DNA of 64,000 bases from Pyropia yezoensis (taxonomy: Eukaryota > Rhodophyta > Bangiophyceae > Bangiales > Bangiaceae): the NCBI GenBank assembly GCA_009829735.1, contig CM020618.1, positions 22,739,346 to 22,803,345 on the forward strand. The letters are read 5' to 3'. A model generated the notes under the pieces. That model saw nothing but the letters and a program-made list of their open reading frames with translations. It had not been told where the DNA came from and made no database searches. Made by a program: the position numbers and the translations under genes. Numbering within the stretch: position 1 is the stretch's first letter; each line of letters starts with the position of its first letter. Of this stretch, positions 9,901 to 21,416 are shown piece after piece.

Positions 9901-11710
9901 GGTTTGTGAGACCAACACTGCAGCCATCCTCGGCAGCAGAAGCGAAATATGGTGTGAGTGGGCACGACTTCTACGTCGAAAGCGAATGACAAACGAGAAA
10001 TACGTAGTTTGTTGCATTCTGCGGCCTGGTCATCGATTGGTATCCGCAGCAGCTACTAAGGTCTAGAAAGACGTACTTCTACTCGTCTGCTTGTGGTTCT
10101 GCCGCTACTAGCGTTCTCAGCGACCTTGCTTTGGTCTTTTCAGGCACTGTTCAAAATGTGGTCTCTACTTTTATTTGTCGGTGTGTGCGTCTTGATGGCT
10201 TGTTGCAGTACGGCAGAACCTCGACCAGGACCAAATGCGCCAAAATCGTGTGTCACCGACGAGCGACGTAACGGTCCTGGTCGGCTAGAACAGGGTCGCT
10301 GAGAACGCTTTTGAAGTCAGACGAGTGTGGAGGTCAGCAGAAGTCCCTTATTGAGCGCCTCAAAGGCACCACATTTCTGCCATGCGTTGTAACGCACAGC
10401 CCGACGAGGCTTGACCCCCCTGGTGGTCATGAACAACGCAAGACGTATCGATACGGTTTATCAAAGCATCCTCAGTCGCGAAGTGCCACGAACCGACAGC
10501 TTAGGTGCGCATATGCACGCGCCCAGAAAGCCATCCAACGGGGTCCCCGCGCGCGATGCGATGTGACAGAACAGATAAGCGGGGATGGGTGGCCAGGAAG
10601 CGGCGTCGGTGCTCAGTGGCGGCAGGGGAGGGGTAGTCCTCAGCCAGCAGCCACGGAATCCTGCGGTGGCGGCATGGGTTTCCAACCTAAACGCGGCAGC
10701 AGCGCCCTATCTCGTGTTCTTCGACACGACGCTGATGATGATGTCTGATATCTCACAGACATGTCTCGTCATGTCTGAACTGATCATGTCGGAGCGTCAT
10801 GTCTGGGTCGGGGCACAAGTGTGTCGTATCTCGACCTGGCGCACCGGGGCGCTGCGGTGTGGGCCGGACTCGTGATTTGATTGGCTGAGAGGTTTCCTCA
10901 ATCAGGTGTTCACCAATGTTTCAGTGGAACGCGCTGCGGCCGATTCCTTCACGTCTTCGGCTCTTGTTTAGCCAGGGAACAGAAGACGCCAGACACGTGG
11001 AGGGCCGGCCTGACTGGGGCGCTGTCATGAGACGCAGGCGCGAAACTGCAGCGACAAAGCGTGCCACGCATGGTCTATTATCACGGAATCAGATCGAATA
11101 TGCTGAAGACCGCCCAGTACACGCTTCTGGGTATATTCTGACACTCGTGTCTCACACACAGGACAGCTCTTTGTGCGTCCTGCGGAAGGGTCTCCGGATC
11201 CTGGCGCAACAATGTTTCGCGACCACCTATTTTCTACAGTCCGAGCTTTTTGAAAATGCGACGTTAATGGGCTGGCGTCTTCTTGACGGCTCTTCTGAGT
11301 GCACAGTTTTTTGGAGAAGGGCTGTATGTTTACATGCCTTGCTGGAAGACTCGATTGGGCCCGAAACGGGCCTGATCACGTGGCTAAGGCTTAAATGTGC
11401 TGTCGTGGCACCATATTTGTACACGTGGCCAGTGTTGGGGAATAGGGAGCGTATTACTGGTTTTGCCCTAATCGCGGCTCACGAGGGCTGCCAGTGGGGT
11501 TTTCGCCGGTTGCACGGCTTCGCACCCGCCGAGTGTGGCCCGAATCAGCTCCTCCGACGTCTTGCGGTTATAGGCCCTGCAGCGCTGGCTCTTCACGCGT
11601 CCAAGACAGAGACCACGCGGCGATTCCGCCCAAGCAATTGCTGGGAAACCAACGCACAAGTTGCTCAGTTGCCGAAGATGACAACGATCGGTTGTGGGTT
11701 TGCTACTCGT
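6936..11710. other. About 4.8 kb without a recognisable gene
   Basis: Many short overlapping ORFs occur on both strands, none with a domain I recognise. 7-9.5 kb is GC-rich; 9.6-11.7 kb is clearly less GC-rich than the gene-dense half of the window. A cluster of ATGTCTG/CATGTCT words lies around 10730-10810. The longest ORF (10916-11803) runs into the transposon inverted repeat and is probably chance. Confidence 0.6.
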
Positions 11711-12511
11711 GGGATCAATGTGGGGATTTCGGAACATACACCCACTCCTCAAGCTGACTTACCGAAGCTCTCTAATAGCGGCTGTGGACCAGCCAGGACT
11801 TGAAATGAGAACTTTACTTTTCTTTGCGAAAATGTTGCTACCTGAGGGCAAGCTTCGCTCTTCGTCCCCCTTGCCATGGGAGGGACCATTGATATGGCTG
11901 CGCAGCACAGCTTATCGCCTGTCAAATTTTTCTTGCTTTTTTGGGAAATTCTCGAGCAAAAACCTGCATAAAACCTGCATCGACCCCCCCTCAAGGCATC
12001 ATAGACACCGCCTTTCCCCCCTCTTCTTGCTTTCTGCCTATAACAGCTCGGGCGATTGGTGGTCGCCACCTCCCTTAGTATGACCGGAAGCGCACGGGGC
12101 AGGAGAGCTCTCTCGTGAAGCGCAAAGAAGCGACCGACCATCGCTACGCTTGGGTGCAATGTTTATACAATCGCGAAACCTGCGCGACGACAGCTTTCAA
12201 GGGTCTGCTTGGAAAAATCTCTCCACCTTGCTCGACATCTGCGGCGTCAATTCTGACCAATGGAACGCTCTATCCAGCAAACAGCAGCGCAACCGCTGTT
12301 GTCATTGGTTGACAGAACACCGACAGCGGCCGTCGTGCCGGTCATCCTGGGGGAGATTCTTTGGCCTCAGCCCAGCCCCTCGATCAGAAAAGCAAAATCG
12401 TTCTCGAGCTGATCGTTTTCGTGCTCGAGCAGGGCAAGAATTTGCACAACGAAGCAAGAGATCTGGCCAAAATCGGGCTTGTATCTTGACAGGGGATAGG
12501 CAGTGCTGCGC
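11711..12511 (+). repeat. Left terminal inverted repeat (801 bp)
   Basis: Pairs with 16334-17135 along its whole length, with scattered single-base differences (for example C versus T near the outer end, AACCGC versus CACCGC around 12290). It contains short ORFs that recur identically in the right repeat and are not genes. Confidence 0.88.
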
Positions 12512-13576
12512 TGCTATCCCTGGTGCAGAAGCCGCGTTGAAGGAGCCCGGCTCGGGGCGGCTTTGCGGCATGTCGCGGTGCTGGTCATGGCGGTGGGCGC
12601 GCGTGTGCGGGTCACTGCCGACGTTAAGGTACGTGGGGGTCAAAGCGCGGCGGAAGGGGGTTAGACGTTGCGCTCGCAGCGCTTGGCGCATCCATGCAGC
12701 TGGCCACCCCCAGTTAAGGGCGGACATTAGAGTTCAGAGGGAATATTGCATTACATCCAACACATACCACGTTCGGGCGACTTCTCTCTCGATACGGCTT
12801 CCTGGTTGTACGAGAGAAAAGATATACGACCATACGCAGCAAGAAAAATAAGCAAGAACACAAAAGAAATAACAAGAGAAAAAGAGGTACAGCCGTATCC
12901 CTTCCGTAGCACAGAAGAATGCCCCTTGAAGAGGGCCTTTTTTTCATGCATAAAAAGTCAATGGTTCAAAGTGGTTCGGCAATTAGTCCGCGCGCGAATG
13001 CAACTTTCAGGGGCTCTCGCACTTGTATATAAGTTTTACAATTCTCTCGGGAATCCGTCTGATCCACAGCGCAAATCGAACGGCCCCACCCGCTCCTGCC
13101 AGAGCCCACGGTCAGATCCGGACATGAGAGCGTCGCACGCGGCGCCTTGTGTTCTACGCCCGATCAGACTCCGTCACGTCCGTCGAGCATCGTGGCATCC
13201 TATCTGGTGCACATCGGGTCCACCGCCATGGCCCCTCACGATGTCCCCACTCCCCCTGGTGCGTGCTGCTCCCTTCTGCACCCCTTGGTTTCGACCAATG
13301 AGCCCCCCCACCATTATCCCCGCACCGAGTATCCTCCCGCTTCTTTGGGGACCGCAGGTGGCGCTGGAGCAGGCTACGTGCGCTCCAAGAGACCGTATGA
13401 TGGTCTGTGTTGCATGCCGGTCCCTGCCTGCTCGACAGGCACGTGCCTCCCAGCCCGGTGGTCCCGGAGCTCGTCACAGCAGCTGCGGGTTGGCTCCTGT
13501 GGACGGGCTACGTACACGTGCAGCAGCGCTACCTTGTGGTTCGTGCGCGGCCTCGACTGCCGCCCCGCGACTGATT

Positions 13577-15751
13577 ATGACGCTAGGAGCATGCGCGCTG
13601 GACGTGCCACCCACTACCTCCGCGCGCACGGTTGATGAGGCGATCGCCCTGGTACGGTCGTCGTTTTCGTGGATGGACGCCGCGCAGCGTGATCAGGTGC
13701 TGGGCATCGTGAAGATGTATCTTGAGCTGGTGAAGCCCATGGAGGTGCGGGCGCACTGGGGCAACCACCGACCGATGCTCTGTCGGCGCCTGAACGTCCC
13801 TCTCGGTGGGGACGTGGGTCCTCGTCAGCAGCGGCGTCACTCTTCATTTGCATCGGACACGTTGTCGAGCCTGTGCGATTCCCGCCCGGCCACGTACGAG
13901 ACGCTGATTGGCGACCTCAGCCGGAGGGCTGCACGTGATGGCGTCATTGCCGTGGTTCCGCGACGCGCTCTGGCTCGTTTTCCCGTCAACGTGCAGGCCA
14001 AGTTCGTGGTTGCTCGGAGCCTGACCCAGGAGACGTGGGCTGCTCTGCGTCGTCTCCAGGGCGGACCAACAAGCGGCCTGGCTAGCCGAGAGGTGATGCG
14101 TGCTGAGCTGAAGGCCGAATACTCCAAGAGCAGCAACCTCGTGACCTCGACGGAGGTTTGAGCGACGCTCGCAAGCGTTCGAGCAGCGCTGGAGGCGATG
14201 GTTGAGCGCCTGTGGAGGAATGGGACGTTCATCGAGCGCGCGTTCGCTGGCAAGCCGAGCAACGCCGTCATTGTGCTCTTTGGGATGGACAAGGGGGGGA
14301 CCCAGAGCACGTGCAAGGCGGTCTTCGGATGTGGCAACCAGGAGCATCCCTGCAGCCGGGAGAACACCATCCTCTTCGGGGCCTTTCCATGCCGGAAGGA
14401 TGACTACGCCGCTCAAGCAACTATGGCGGACCTCTTCTCGGACGACATTGACGACCTGCGGACCGATGGCGTGACTGTCGGGGACCAGCTGAGGCCAGGC
14501 CACCTCATCATGATGGGCGACTATGCCTTCATGACGACGCACCTGGGGCACGCCGGAGCCACCTGTCGGATGCCTTGCCTGTATTGCACTGCGTGGGCCA
14601 GGCCAACGAAGGTGCACGCCGAGCACCTGGATATGTATGGCAACATGCAAGCTGGAAGCAAGGCTGGGGGCCGGCTTCGTACGATCGAGGACGCTGAGGC
14701 CATGGCCCTCGCGTACCAAGATGTGCCACTCGCGGGCATGGACGAGCCCCTGGGCATGACCGAGCACCTGTCGATTGAGCGGAAGCCCTTCCTGGTCATT
14801 GACGTTGCTGACATTGCCCCAATGCCGCTGCACGTGACCCAGTGTGGCACGGGCTACCTTCTCATCCTTGGCGTTGAAGCGGTTGTGTTCGATCAAGGGC
14901 CTGAGACGGCGGCTGAGTACGCCACGGCAATGGCGGAGGCCCTCCGGTCCGGCGTGGGTGTATGCCCGGCTCCGTTCCACGGGGGATCGTTCGCTCGGAA
15001 GCAGTGCCACAAGATTGCTGCCAACCTGGAGCTCTTGTGCGATCTGCTGGACACGTTAGTTCCCGCATCGCGCGCGCGTGCCTATCGCGATGCGTGCACT
15101 CTCTCGGGCTCTATCATTCCTGTGATAAACCGGGCTGAGATCATCCCGCCGGCTGAGCAAGCCTCTTTCCGTCGACGAGTAGCTGCCTTTGTTGACGGCC
15201 TCATTGCGGACTTCGAGTGGTGCAGTGTCATCCCTAAGTTCCACATCCTCTGCTGTCATGCGCCCGACTTCCTGGACAGGCATGGATCCATCGGCCTCTG
15301 CAGTGAGCAAGGCTTGGAGGCGTGGCATGGGCATGACAACCAGAACAACAAGGCGCTGGTTGGAGCCACCTTCCTGGATCGCTGTGTGCGATTGCTGCAG
15401 AAAGCGGCCGTGGGATGCGGCTTGGGCGACTCGTTGTTCAACCTCGGCAAGCGTCGGGCCGCAGCGGCGGCTGGAGCTCGCAAAGCGACGAAGGAGTCGG
15501 ACATGCGGACGACTAGTGCCAATACAGCAGCCGGGACCAGCCCTGGGGAGTCGGCAGCCTGTCTTGAGAAGCGCGAGGACGATATGAACAAGTGGGCGAC
15601 TAATATGGTGGCAGGGGCTGTGAACAAGATAGCTGCCCATCGTCAGCGAAAGGACAAGGAAGCAGCAGCGGAGGAGGCCGAAGCAGAGGCCGACGATGCC
15701 TTGCTCGCTGCTGCAGAGGAAATGTGCCTTGCCATTTTGCTTGACGATTAA
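13577..15751 (+). pseudogene. Transposase-like gene of the long-TIR element, interrupted by TGA at 14159
   Basis: Two ORFs lie in the same frame, separated only by TGA at 14159-14161, and the codons between read as ordinary protein, so this looks like one gene with one stop. The upstream part has LTQETWAALRRL and SREVMRAELKAEY. The downstream part (517 aa from the ATG at 14198) has FGMDKGGTQ, MMGDYAFM, a CxxPCxxC motif in CRMPCLYC, PKFHILCCHAPDF and GLCSEQGLEAWHG, then an Ala/Glu/Lys-rich tail. I recall similar 'DKGG ... CxxC ... SEQGxEAxH' proteins in transposons of invertebrates and protists but cannot name the superfamily. Two Asp (DKGG, GDYAF) and one Glu (EQGLE) are candidate catalytic residues. 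The N-terminus is uncertain: the frame is open from 12746 but is Pro-rich and unconvincing before about 13570. Confidence 0.72.
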
Positions 15752-16333
15752 AGATACACTGGCTGTTCTTTCACATGACCTGTGTACTCTGGACATTCCT
15801 TTGTACATCTTCCAGGCTCCTATGTCCTCGCTCAGGTTCCCCTGGGTGCCCCGTGTGCGACTTGCGCGCATGCCGAGGAGGAAGATACGACGACCAACCC
15901 ATGAAAGAGACCTTCTGGGATGCGGGGAAATAACTGAGCTGCTCTTGTTCCCGGGCAACGATCCCCTTCCGCCTTAGAGGACCTGCTCCCCCTTGGGCTG
16001 TCTTGTGTGACTTCGTCGTTGCTGTGGCGATGCCCGTGAGGCACTGTGCGCTTTTTCATTGAGAAGAAATGTGCTGATTCCATGTCGATTTTCCACGCAA
16101 GAGGCCCTCCAGAGCAGCCCCAGGCAGCTGTGCTCCATTTCTCATCAGACACGTCGCTTGAACCCTGGAATAGTGTGACAATTTTCAGTATATGCCATAT
16201 TTGCTCCTGACACAGCGCTCTGGGCCAATGGCTGATCCGGAATCGCTCTGAACTCTAGTGTCCGCTCTGGGCACGCCTTAACTGGGGGTGTGGCAGCGTG
16301 GCGAGCCCTTTCTTTCGTCGCCTCGGCCTCCCC
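15752..16333. other. Transposon 3' interior, non-coding
   Basis: Between the transposase stop and the right inverted repeat. No ORF of interest and no recognisable motif. Confidence 0.6.
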
Positions 16334-17135
16334 TGCGCAGCACTGCTTATCCCCTGTCAAGATACAAGCCCGATTTTGGCCAGATCTCTTGCTTCGTTGT
16401 GCAAATTCTTGCCCTGCTCGAGCACGAAAACGATCAGCTCGAGAACGATTTTGCTTTTCTGATCGAGGGGCTGGGCTGAGGCCAAAGAATCTCCCCCAGG
16501 ATGACCGACACGACGGCCGCTGTCGGTGTTCTGCCAACCAATGACAACAGCGGTGGCGCTGCTGTTTGCTGGATAGAGCGTTCCATTGGTCAGAATTGAC
16601 GCCGCAGATGTCGAGCAAGGTGGAGAGATTTTTCCAAGCAGACCCTTGAAAGCTGTCGTCGCGCAGGTTTCGCGATTGTATAAACATTGCACCCAAGCGT
16701 AGCGATGGTCGGTCACTTCTTTGCGCTTCACGAGAGAGCTCTCCTGCCCCGTGCGCTTCCGGTCATACTAAGGGAGGTGGCGACCACCAATCGCCCGAGC
16801 TGTTATAGGCAGAAAGCAAGAAGAGGGGGGAAAGGCGGTGTCTATGATGCCTTGAGGGGGGGTCGATGCAGGTTTTATGCAGGTTTTTGCTCGAGAATTT
16901 CCCAAAAAAGCAAGAAAAATTTGACAGGCGATAAGCTGTGCTGCGCAGCCATATCAATGGTCCCTCCCATGGCAAGGGGGACGAAGAGCGAAGCTTGCCC
17001 TCAGGTAGCAACATTTTCGCAAAGAAAAGTAAAGTTCTCATTTCAAGTCCTGGCTGGTCCACAGCCGCTATTAGAGAGCTTCGGTAAGTCAGCTTGAGGA
17101 GTGGGTGTATGTTCCAAAATCCCCACATTGATCCC
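16334..17135 (-). repeat. Right terminal inverted repeat (802 bp)
   Basis: Inverse of 11711-12511. The outer end is at 17135, followed by GGAAGCCC. It lies 218 bp upstream of the P-loop gene. Confidence 0.88.
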
Positions 17136-17353
17136 GGAAGCCCCCCTCGTCCAACCATGCAGCCACCCTAACCGCCATTGTCCCCTGCTGTGGGTCCCCG
17201 CCCTGGTGACGCCGCCCCTTCCGCATTCCCGCTCCTCCTTCTGGAACCCCCCCACCCGTTTCCATTCTGCCGCGGCTGCTGTCCGTGGCGTCCCGCTGCA
17301 ATCGATGCTGCCCGGTGCATAGCCTCCTTGGAGCGTGAAGATACGTACTCCGC

Positions 17354-20173
17354 ATGACGGAGACGACGTCGCACTCGTCACCCCGTCCCTTGCTACGATG
17401 GTCCATGAAGGTGGCGGCCCCGACGGGGCGCCCTTTGGCGAAAGGCCCCTCTTTCGCGACGTTTGTGCCGTGCACGGGATTACCTGCTGTTGAGGACATG
17501 CTGCGTGGCCTTCGAGGAACAACACGTGCGCGGGTCTTCCCCGGAACGTTCAGGCGTGCACTCACCCGGGGTGGTCCGTCTGTCGCCACGATGCACAACC
17601 TCGACGCCCCCGTTGGAGCTGTCCATGCGGGCAATGGCGGTGAACTGTTCAAGTGGACCCGCTCGTCTACATCCCGCAAATATCACTACGCGGATTCGCT
17701 GTGTGCCGCTTCCCAGCGCGTTGATGCTGCAGCGTGGGAGTATGGGAGATCCCCTGGGGGTGTCCCTTGGGAGCTGTGCAAGCTGTGCCGGGCGGCGCGA
17801 CGTCGTGCCGCAGGGAACAGCGCTGCTGCCTGCGTCGAAGCCGAGGAGCAATCTGCACTAAGCGACGATGAATTCCTCTCCCTGCTGGGCCGTGGCACCT
17901 CGCCCATCCGGGCTGCGTGGGCCGGCGGCAACACCGACGTTGGGGGCCAGGTCAATGTGGTGGACCCAGCGCACTTTGCGCCTCGCGGGGCGCTTCAAGT
18001 CCTGCGTGATGCGGGCTGGTTTGTCGCCGCCCCATCTAAGCCTGCCTCGTCGTTCCCGTCTGTGCCGCAGCCGCCGTTTGGGCTCCACGTACCCCGTGTA
18101 CAGCAGCTTTCTGAGCTGTGGCGATGGCTGGCGTCGACATGGCTGGATAGCCGTACTGTCTACTCCATCACTGCCCTCTCGGGGTGTGGCAAGTCGACCC
18201 TGTTGGCTGATGTGGTGACCAACAAGAATGATCTTCCCGACGAGGAGCCCACGTACATGCCTATCAGCAGCAGCCGCTCGCTGGAGGACGTCAAGACTGC
18301 GTTTGACCCGAACGATGAGACCAAGCGGAACTACGGCTACCGGTCGTGGGAGCAGGTACGAGGGTTTGCGGGGGCAACCGTCGTGTTTGGAATCTCTTTC
18401 AATGCGCATACCGCCTTCTCATCGGTGGACCTCACCTTGGCGAAGCGTGGACTGCTCCTCCCACTCTTCTTGCGCATCATCATCTCTGAGCACTGCCACG
18501 CGAGCGTTCCCTGGGCAACGGTGTTGACCAAGTTTGAGAACCTGACGTACGGGCCCGATGGCGATGTCGATGTGGACGTCATTGCTAGCGAGGTGCTGCG
18601 GATTCTGCGGAACAAGCGCGGTACACCCCACGCCCCCGCGCTGCTGATTGTCGATGAGCTGAGCCAGGTGGGCGATCACTTTGAGGCGTACCGGCGGGCA
18701 TTCTACGAGTTCTGCTCGTCGGTCAACTCTTTCCGGGTCCTGTTCTCCGCGATGGAGGTCGCATTCCTTACCTTGCTGCGTGACCGGATTGAGTACCATG
18801 ACGAGCGCACCTTCCGGCTGAAGAACTCCCCAACCGTGGTGTCGACTGCCACCGTAGTGCCGCCGCTGCCGCAGACGGAGCTTGTGGGCGAACTCGAGAA
18901 GGTCATCTTTGCTCCGGGCCATTTGGTGTTTATGCGAGCTGGCCGAGCGGTGGAGCCCAAGGAAGGTGCGCAGTCCGTTGCTGCTCTGAGTGGTGGTATC
19001 GGGCGCTACCTTTCATACGCACTGGATGCCCTTTTGCGTGGCGCACGAGGTACTTCCGTTCTCCTTTTGCTGCAAGGTGCGTCATCGTCTGCGTCCAAGG
19101 GTCTCGAGGCCGGCGCCGCTGCAAGCATCATCTCCACCACCCCCTACGTACTTGCCGTCCTTGTCACCGGCACGGAGGTGAAAGCTAGTGCCACTGCAGC
19201 AGTCATTGACGGACAAAAGGTCCCCTGGGAGAGGCTGGTCGGCCACGGCGAGTTTGGTGCCACTGCTGATGCCCGTGGCTTCTTCCGCCAAGTCGCCGTG
19301 CCGACGCTGGCGTTGATCGAGGCCACAGAGGAGCTGACGGCGGTGCAACATTTGACGTCGGCCACCAAGGACAAGGGCGCGGCTGAGGTGGAGCATCTTT
19401 CCTGCCTGGCAGCCGTGTCATCCATGATGCTTGGCCTTGTGTCTGGTGGCTCACCGGAGGAATGCGCGGAGCTCTACCATTACTGGTGGGAGGTGGCTGT
19501 CAGTCGGGCTCGCCACGAGCTCGTCTCCGTGTCGGGACCGCTGATGGACGCGTCCAAGTTTGCAAGCCTTCCACTGCTGGACCTGTACCCAGACTCGTTG
19601 CCGGCGCGGACCTTTTGTGGGGCGCTCTCCCCGCACGTCAAGGTGGACGCGTCCCACGCGCGACTCAATGATCTTCTCCCGCGCACGTTTGTCACTATTG
19701 AGGACCTGATCATCAACACGCCTCAAGATGAGCTCCTCAACAATGTGTGGCGGGCTCCCGCTGGATACGTTGGGGTCGACTGTCTGGCGTTCTACCTGTG
19801 CACGCACGGTGCACCTGGTGGTCCCAGCAAGGGGCAGCTTGTGTGCGTGGCTGTCAACAACAAAGACAGCAGCCCCACGGCGTCGACACCTGTAGATCTC
19901 AAGGACGTCACGAAGGCGTACGAGAGCCTGGCCAAGAGCTTTGGAGCCTCGTGGGTGGAGTGGTCCCAGCGCGTCGCCCTGGTTCTTGTGGCGAATCGGG
20001 ATATCGTGACGCACGTCAAGGACTTCCAGGCATCCTGTGCAGTGTCGCGCACCCGTGTTTGTCTGCGACACGACATGCCTAAGCTGTACGGGCAGGCGCT
20101 GTCCAATCTGTATGCCGCCTGGCCCCTCTTGTTTGGTGGTGTCAAGGCATCGCGCGCCAGGACAGGTTGGTAG
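17354..20173 (+). CDS. Large P-loop NTPase with nuclease-like C-terminus, possible Crinkler/RHS-like protein
   Basis: A single uninterrupted 939-codon ORF; an in-frame Met at 17407 is an alternative start. A Walker A motif (ALSGCGKST) lies at about residue 277 and a Walker B (ALLIVDELS) at about 430, typical of STAND/AAA-like ATPases. Near residues 805-835 GVDCLAFYL is followed by a strand ending VAVNNKDS, a D...K spacing like a degenerate PD-(D/E)XK nuclease core. An NTPase followed by a restriction-nuclease-like domain is the architecture described for Crinkler-RHS-type proteins, which are often tied to mobile elements. Codon use is plain, without the poly-Pro/Ala runs of its right-hand neighbours, and it starts 218 bp outside a transposon, which suggests a mobile or acquired gene. 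The protein and its two motifs are clear; the family name is tentative. Confidence 0.7.
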   Translation: MTETTSHSSPRPLLRWSMKVAAPTGRPLAKGPSFATFVPCTGLPAVEDMLRGLRGTTRARVFPGTFRRALTRGGPSVATMHNLDAPVGAVHAGNGGELFKWTRSSTSRKYHYADSLCAASQRVDAAAWEYGRSPGGVPWELCKLCRAARRRAAGNSAAACVEAEEQSALSDDEFLSLLGRGTSPIRAAWAGGNTDVGGQVNVVDPAHFAPRGALQVLRDAGWFVAAPSKPASSFPSVPQPPFGLHVPRVQQLSELWRWLASTWLDSRTVYSITALSGCGKSTLLADVVTNKNDLPDEEPTYMPISSSRSLEDVKTAFDPNDETKRNYGYRSWEQVRGFAGATVVFGISFNAHTAFSSVDLTLAKRGLLLPLFLRIIISEHCHASVPWATVLTKFENLTYGPDGDVDVDVIASEVLRILRNKRGTPHAPALLIVDELSQVGDHFEAYRRAFYEFCSSVNSFRVLFSAMEVAFLTLLRDRIEYHDERTFRLKNSPTVVSTATVVPPLPQTELVGELEKVIFAPGHLVFMRAGRAVEPKEGAQSVAALSGGIGRYLSYALDALLRGARGTSVLLLLQGASSSASKGLEAGAAASIISTTPYVLAVLVTGTEVKASATAAVIDGQKVPWERLVGHGEFGATADARGFFRQVAVPTLALIEATEELTAVQHLTSATKDKGAAEVEHLSCLAAVSSMMLGLVSGGSPEECAELYHYWWEVAVSRARHELVSVSGPLMDASKFASLPLLDLYPDSLPARTFCGALSPHVKVDASHARLNDLLPRTFVTIEDLIINTPQDELLNNVWRAPAGYVGVDCLAFYLCTHGAPGGPSKGQLVCVAVNNKDSSPTASTPVDLKDVTKAYESLAKSFGASWVEWSQRVALVLVANRDIVTHVKDFQASCAVSRTRVCLRHDMPKLYGQALSNLYAAWPLLFGGVKASRARTGW

Positions 20174-20553
20174 TGGTTGCGGTCGGCGTCGGCGACCGGC
20201 CGCGGACGTCGGCGGTGTGGCAGGGCGGCTGCTCACGATGCCCTACCGGCCCAGCGCGTGCGTAGATCGTGTCGGGCAGGCTGGCATTTTGAGCACGCAC
20301 GTGCCAGGCGAAGGGCGCAGCTCGCGTTTGTGGTCCCCAACGACTTCTACCTCTACCTGCCCCGGCGCGCGGCGTTCCATGGCGCCGCCGCCGCGGCGGC
20401 GGCGGCGGCGACCGGGTCGTTGGCCACCAAGGCCATCGTCGCCGGCCCGTCGAGGGGCGCCCCGCCCTCCCCCCCCCCTCCCCCCCCCCCCCCCGCCGGC
20501 GACCGGCGCCCCGCCCCCCCCCCCCCCCCCCCGACGCCGAGGAGCGGCTGCTT
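20174..20553. other. Spacer between the P-loop gene and the TAF6-like fragment
   Basis: GC-rich, with a 19-C run at 20514-20532. A short + frame (FVVPNDFYLYLP near 20330) may belong to the following fragment, but the frame changes across the C run. Confidence 0.4.
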
Positions 20554-21383
20554 GTGGCCGTCCGCCTCGCACGGTCCATCCTCCGCCGCACCCCCGCCGG
20601 CGACGCCGACGGCCTCGCGGCGCACCTGCTGCCGGCGCTGCTGACGGCGGCGCTGGCGGCGGCGCCGGCGGTCGGCGGCCCCGCCGGCTGCTCCCGCCGC
20701 GCCGTTGCCGCCGCCGCCGTCGCCGACGCGGTGCGGGCGGTGGAGGGGGCGGCCGCCGCCACCGCCGCCCCCGCCGCGGCGGCGGCGGCGGCGGCGCCTG
20801 CCAAGGCCGCCGCCCGCGCACGGGCGACCACCACTGCCGCGCTGGCGGTGGCGGCGGCGCACGCGCCGCTGGCGGTGGCGTATGGGGGGGTGCTGACGCT
20901 CACCGCCCTCGGGCGGGGGGCGGTGCGGGATGGGCTCCTGCCGGCCCTCCACGGGCTGCTCGGCCGGCTGGCCGCCGACTGGCACCGCGCGACGACAGGG
21001 GGGGGGGGGGGGGGGGCGGGGGGGGGGGGGGGGCGGGGGGAGGGGGCGGCGGGCGGCGGCGGCGCGGCGGCTGGCGCCGCCCCGGCGGTGGGTGGCGCCG
21101 CCCGCGCGGCGCGGCGCGCGGCCGTCACGGCGGTGCTGACGGCCGTGGCGGGCGCCGCCCGCCACGCGGTGGCGGCGCTGTGGGCGGCCGCGGAGGCGGC
21201 CACCACCGACGCGGACGTGACGGACGGCGTGCCGCGGGGGGGCAGGGGGGGGGGGACCACCCCGCGCCGCAAGCGGCCCCGCGAGGAGGGGGGCGCCGCT
21301 GCTGCCGCCGCCGCCGCCGCCCCCGCTGCGCCCGCCACGGCAGCCGCCGCTGCGCCACCCGCCACCGTCACGCCCGCCGCCGC

Positions 21384-21416
<33 letters not shown>

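Larger units (their letters stand above)
11711..17135 (+). mobile_element. Large DNA transposon with ~800-bp terminal inverted repeats
   Basis: The segments 11711-12511 and 16334-17135 are near-identical inverted repeats. Outer ends read GGGATCAATGTGGGG on the left and its complement on the right. Between them is a transposase-like gene on +, apparently in two in-frame pieces. The inverted repeats differ at only a few positions, so the insertion or last homogenisation is recent. No target-site duplication is visible (flanks CTACTCGT and GGAAGCCC). The superfamily is unassigned; the terminal sequence does not match the CACTA ends or the CACWATG ends of Transib. Confidence 0.82.

Noticed and set aside
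10916-11803. 295-codon ORF next to the left inverted repeat
   Set aside because: It crosses the transposon boundary, has no recognisable domain, and lies in a less GC-rich stretch where such a length can occur by chance.
12150-12851. ORFs of 130-230 codons inside the transposon ends (also 16145-17097)
   Set aside because: They recur identically in both inverted repeats and carry no domain; they follow from repeat sequence, not from selection for protein.
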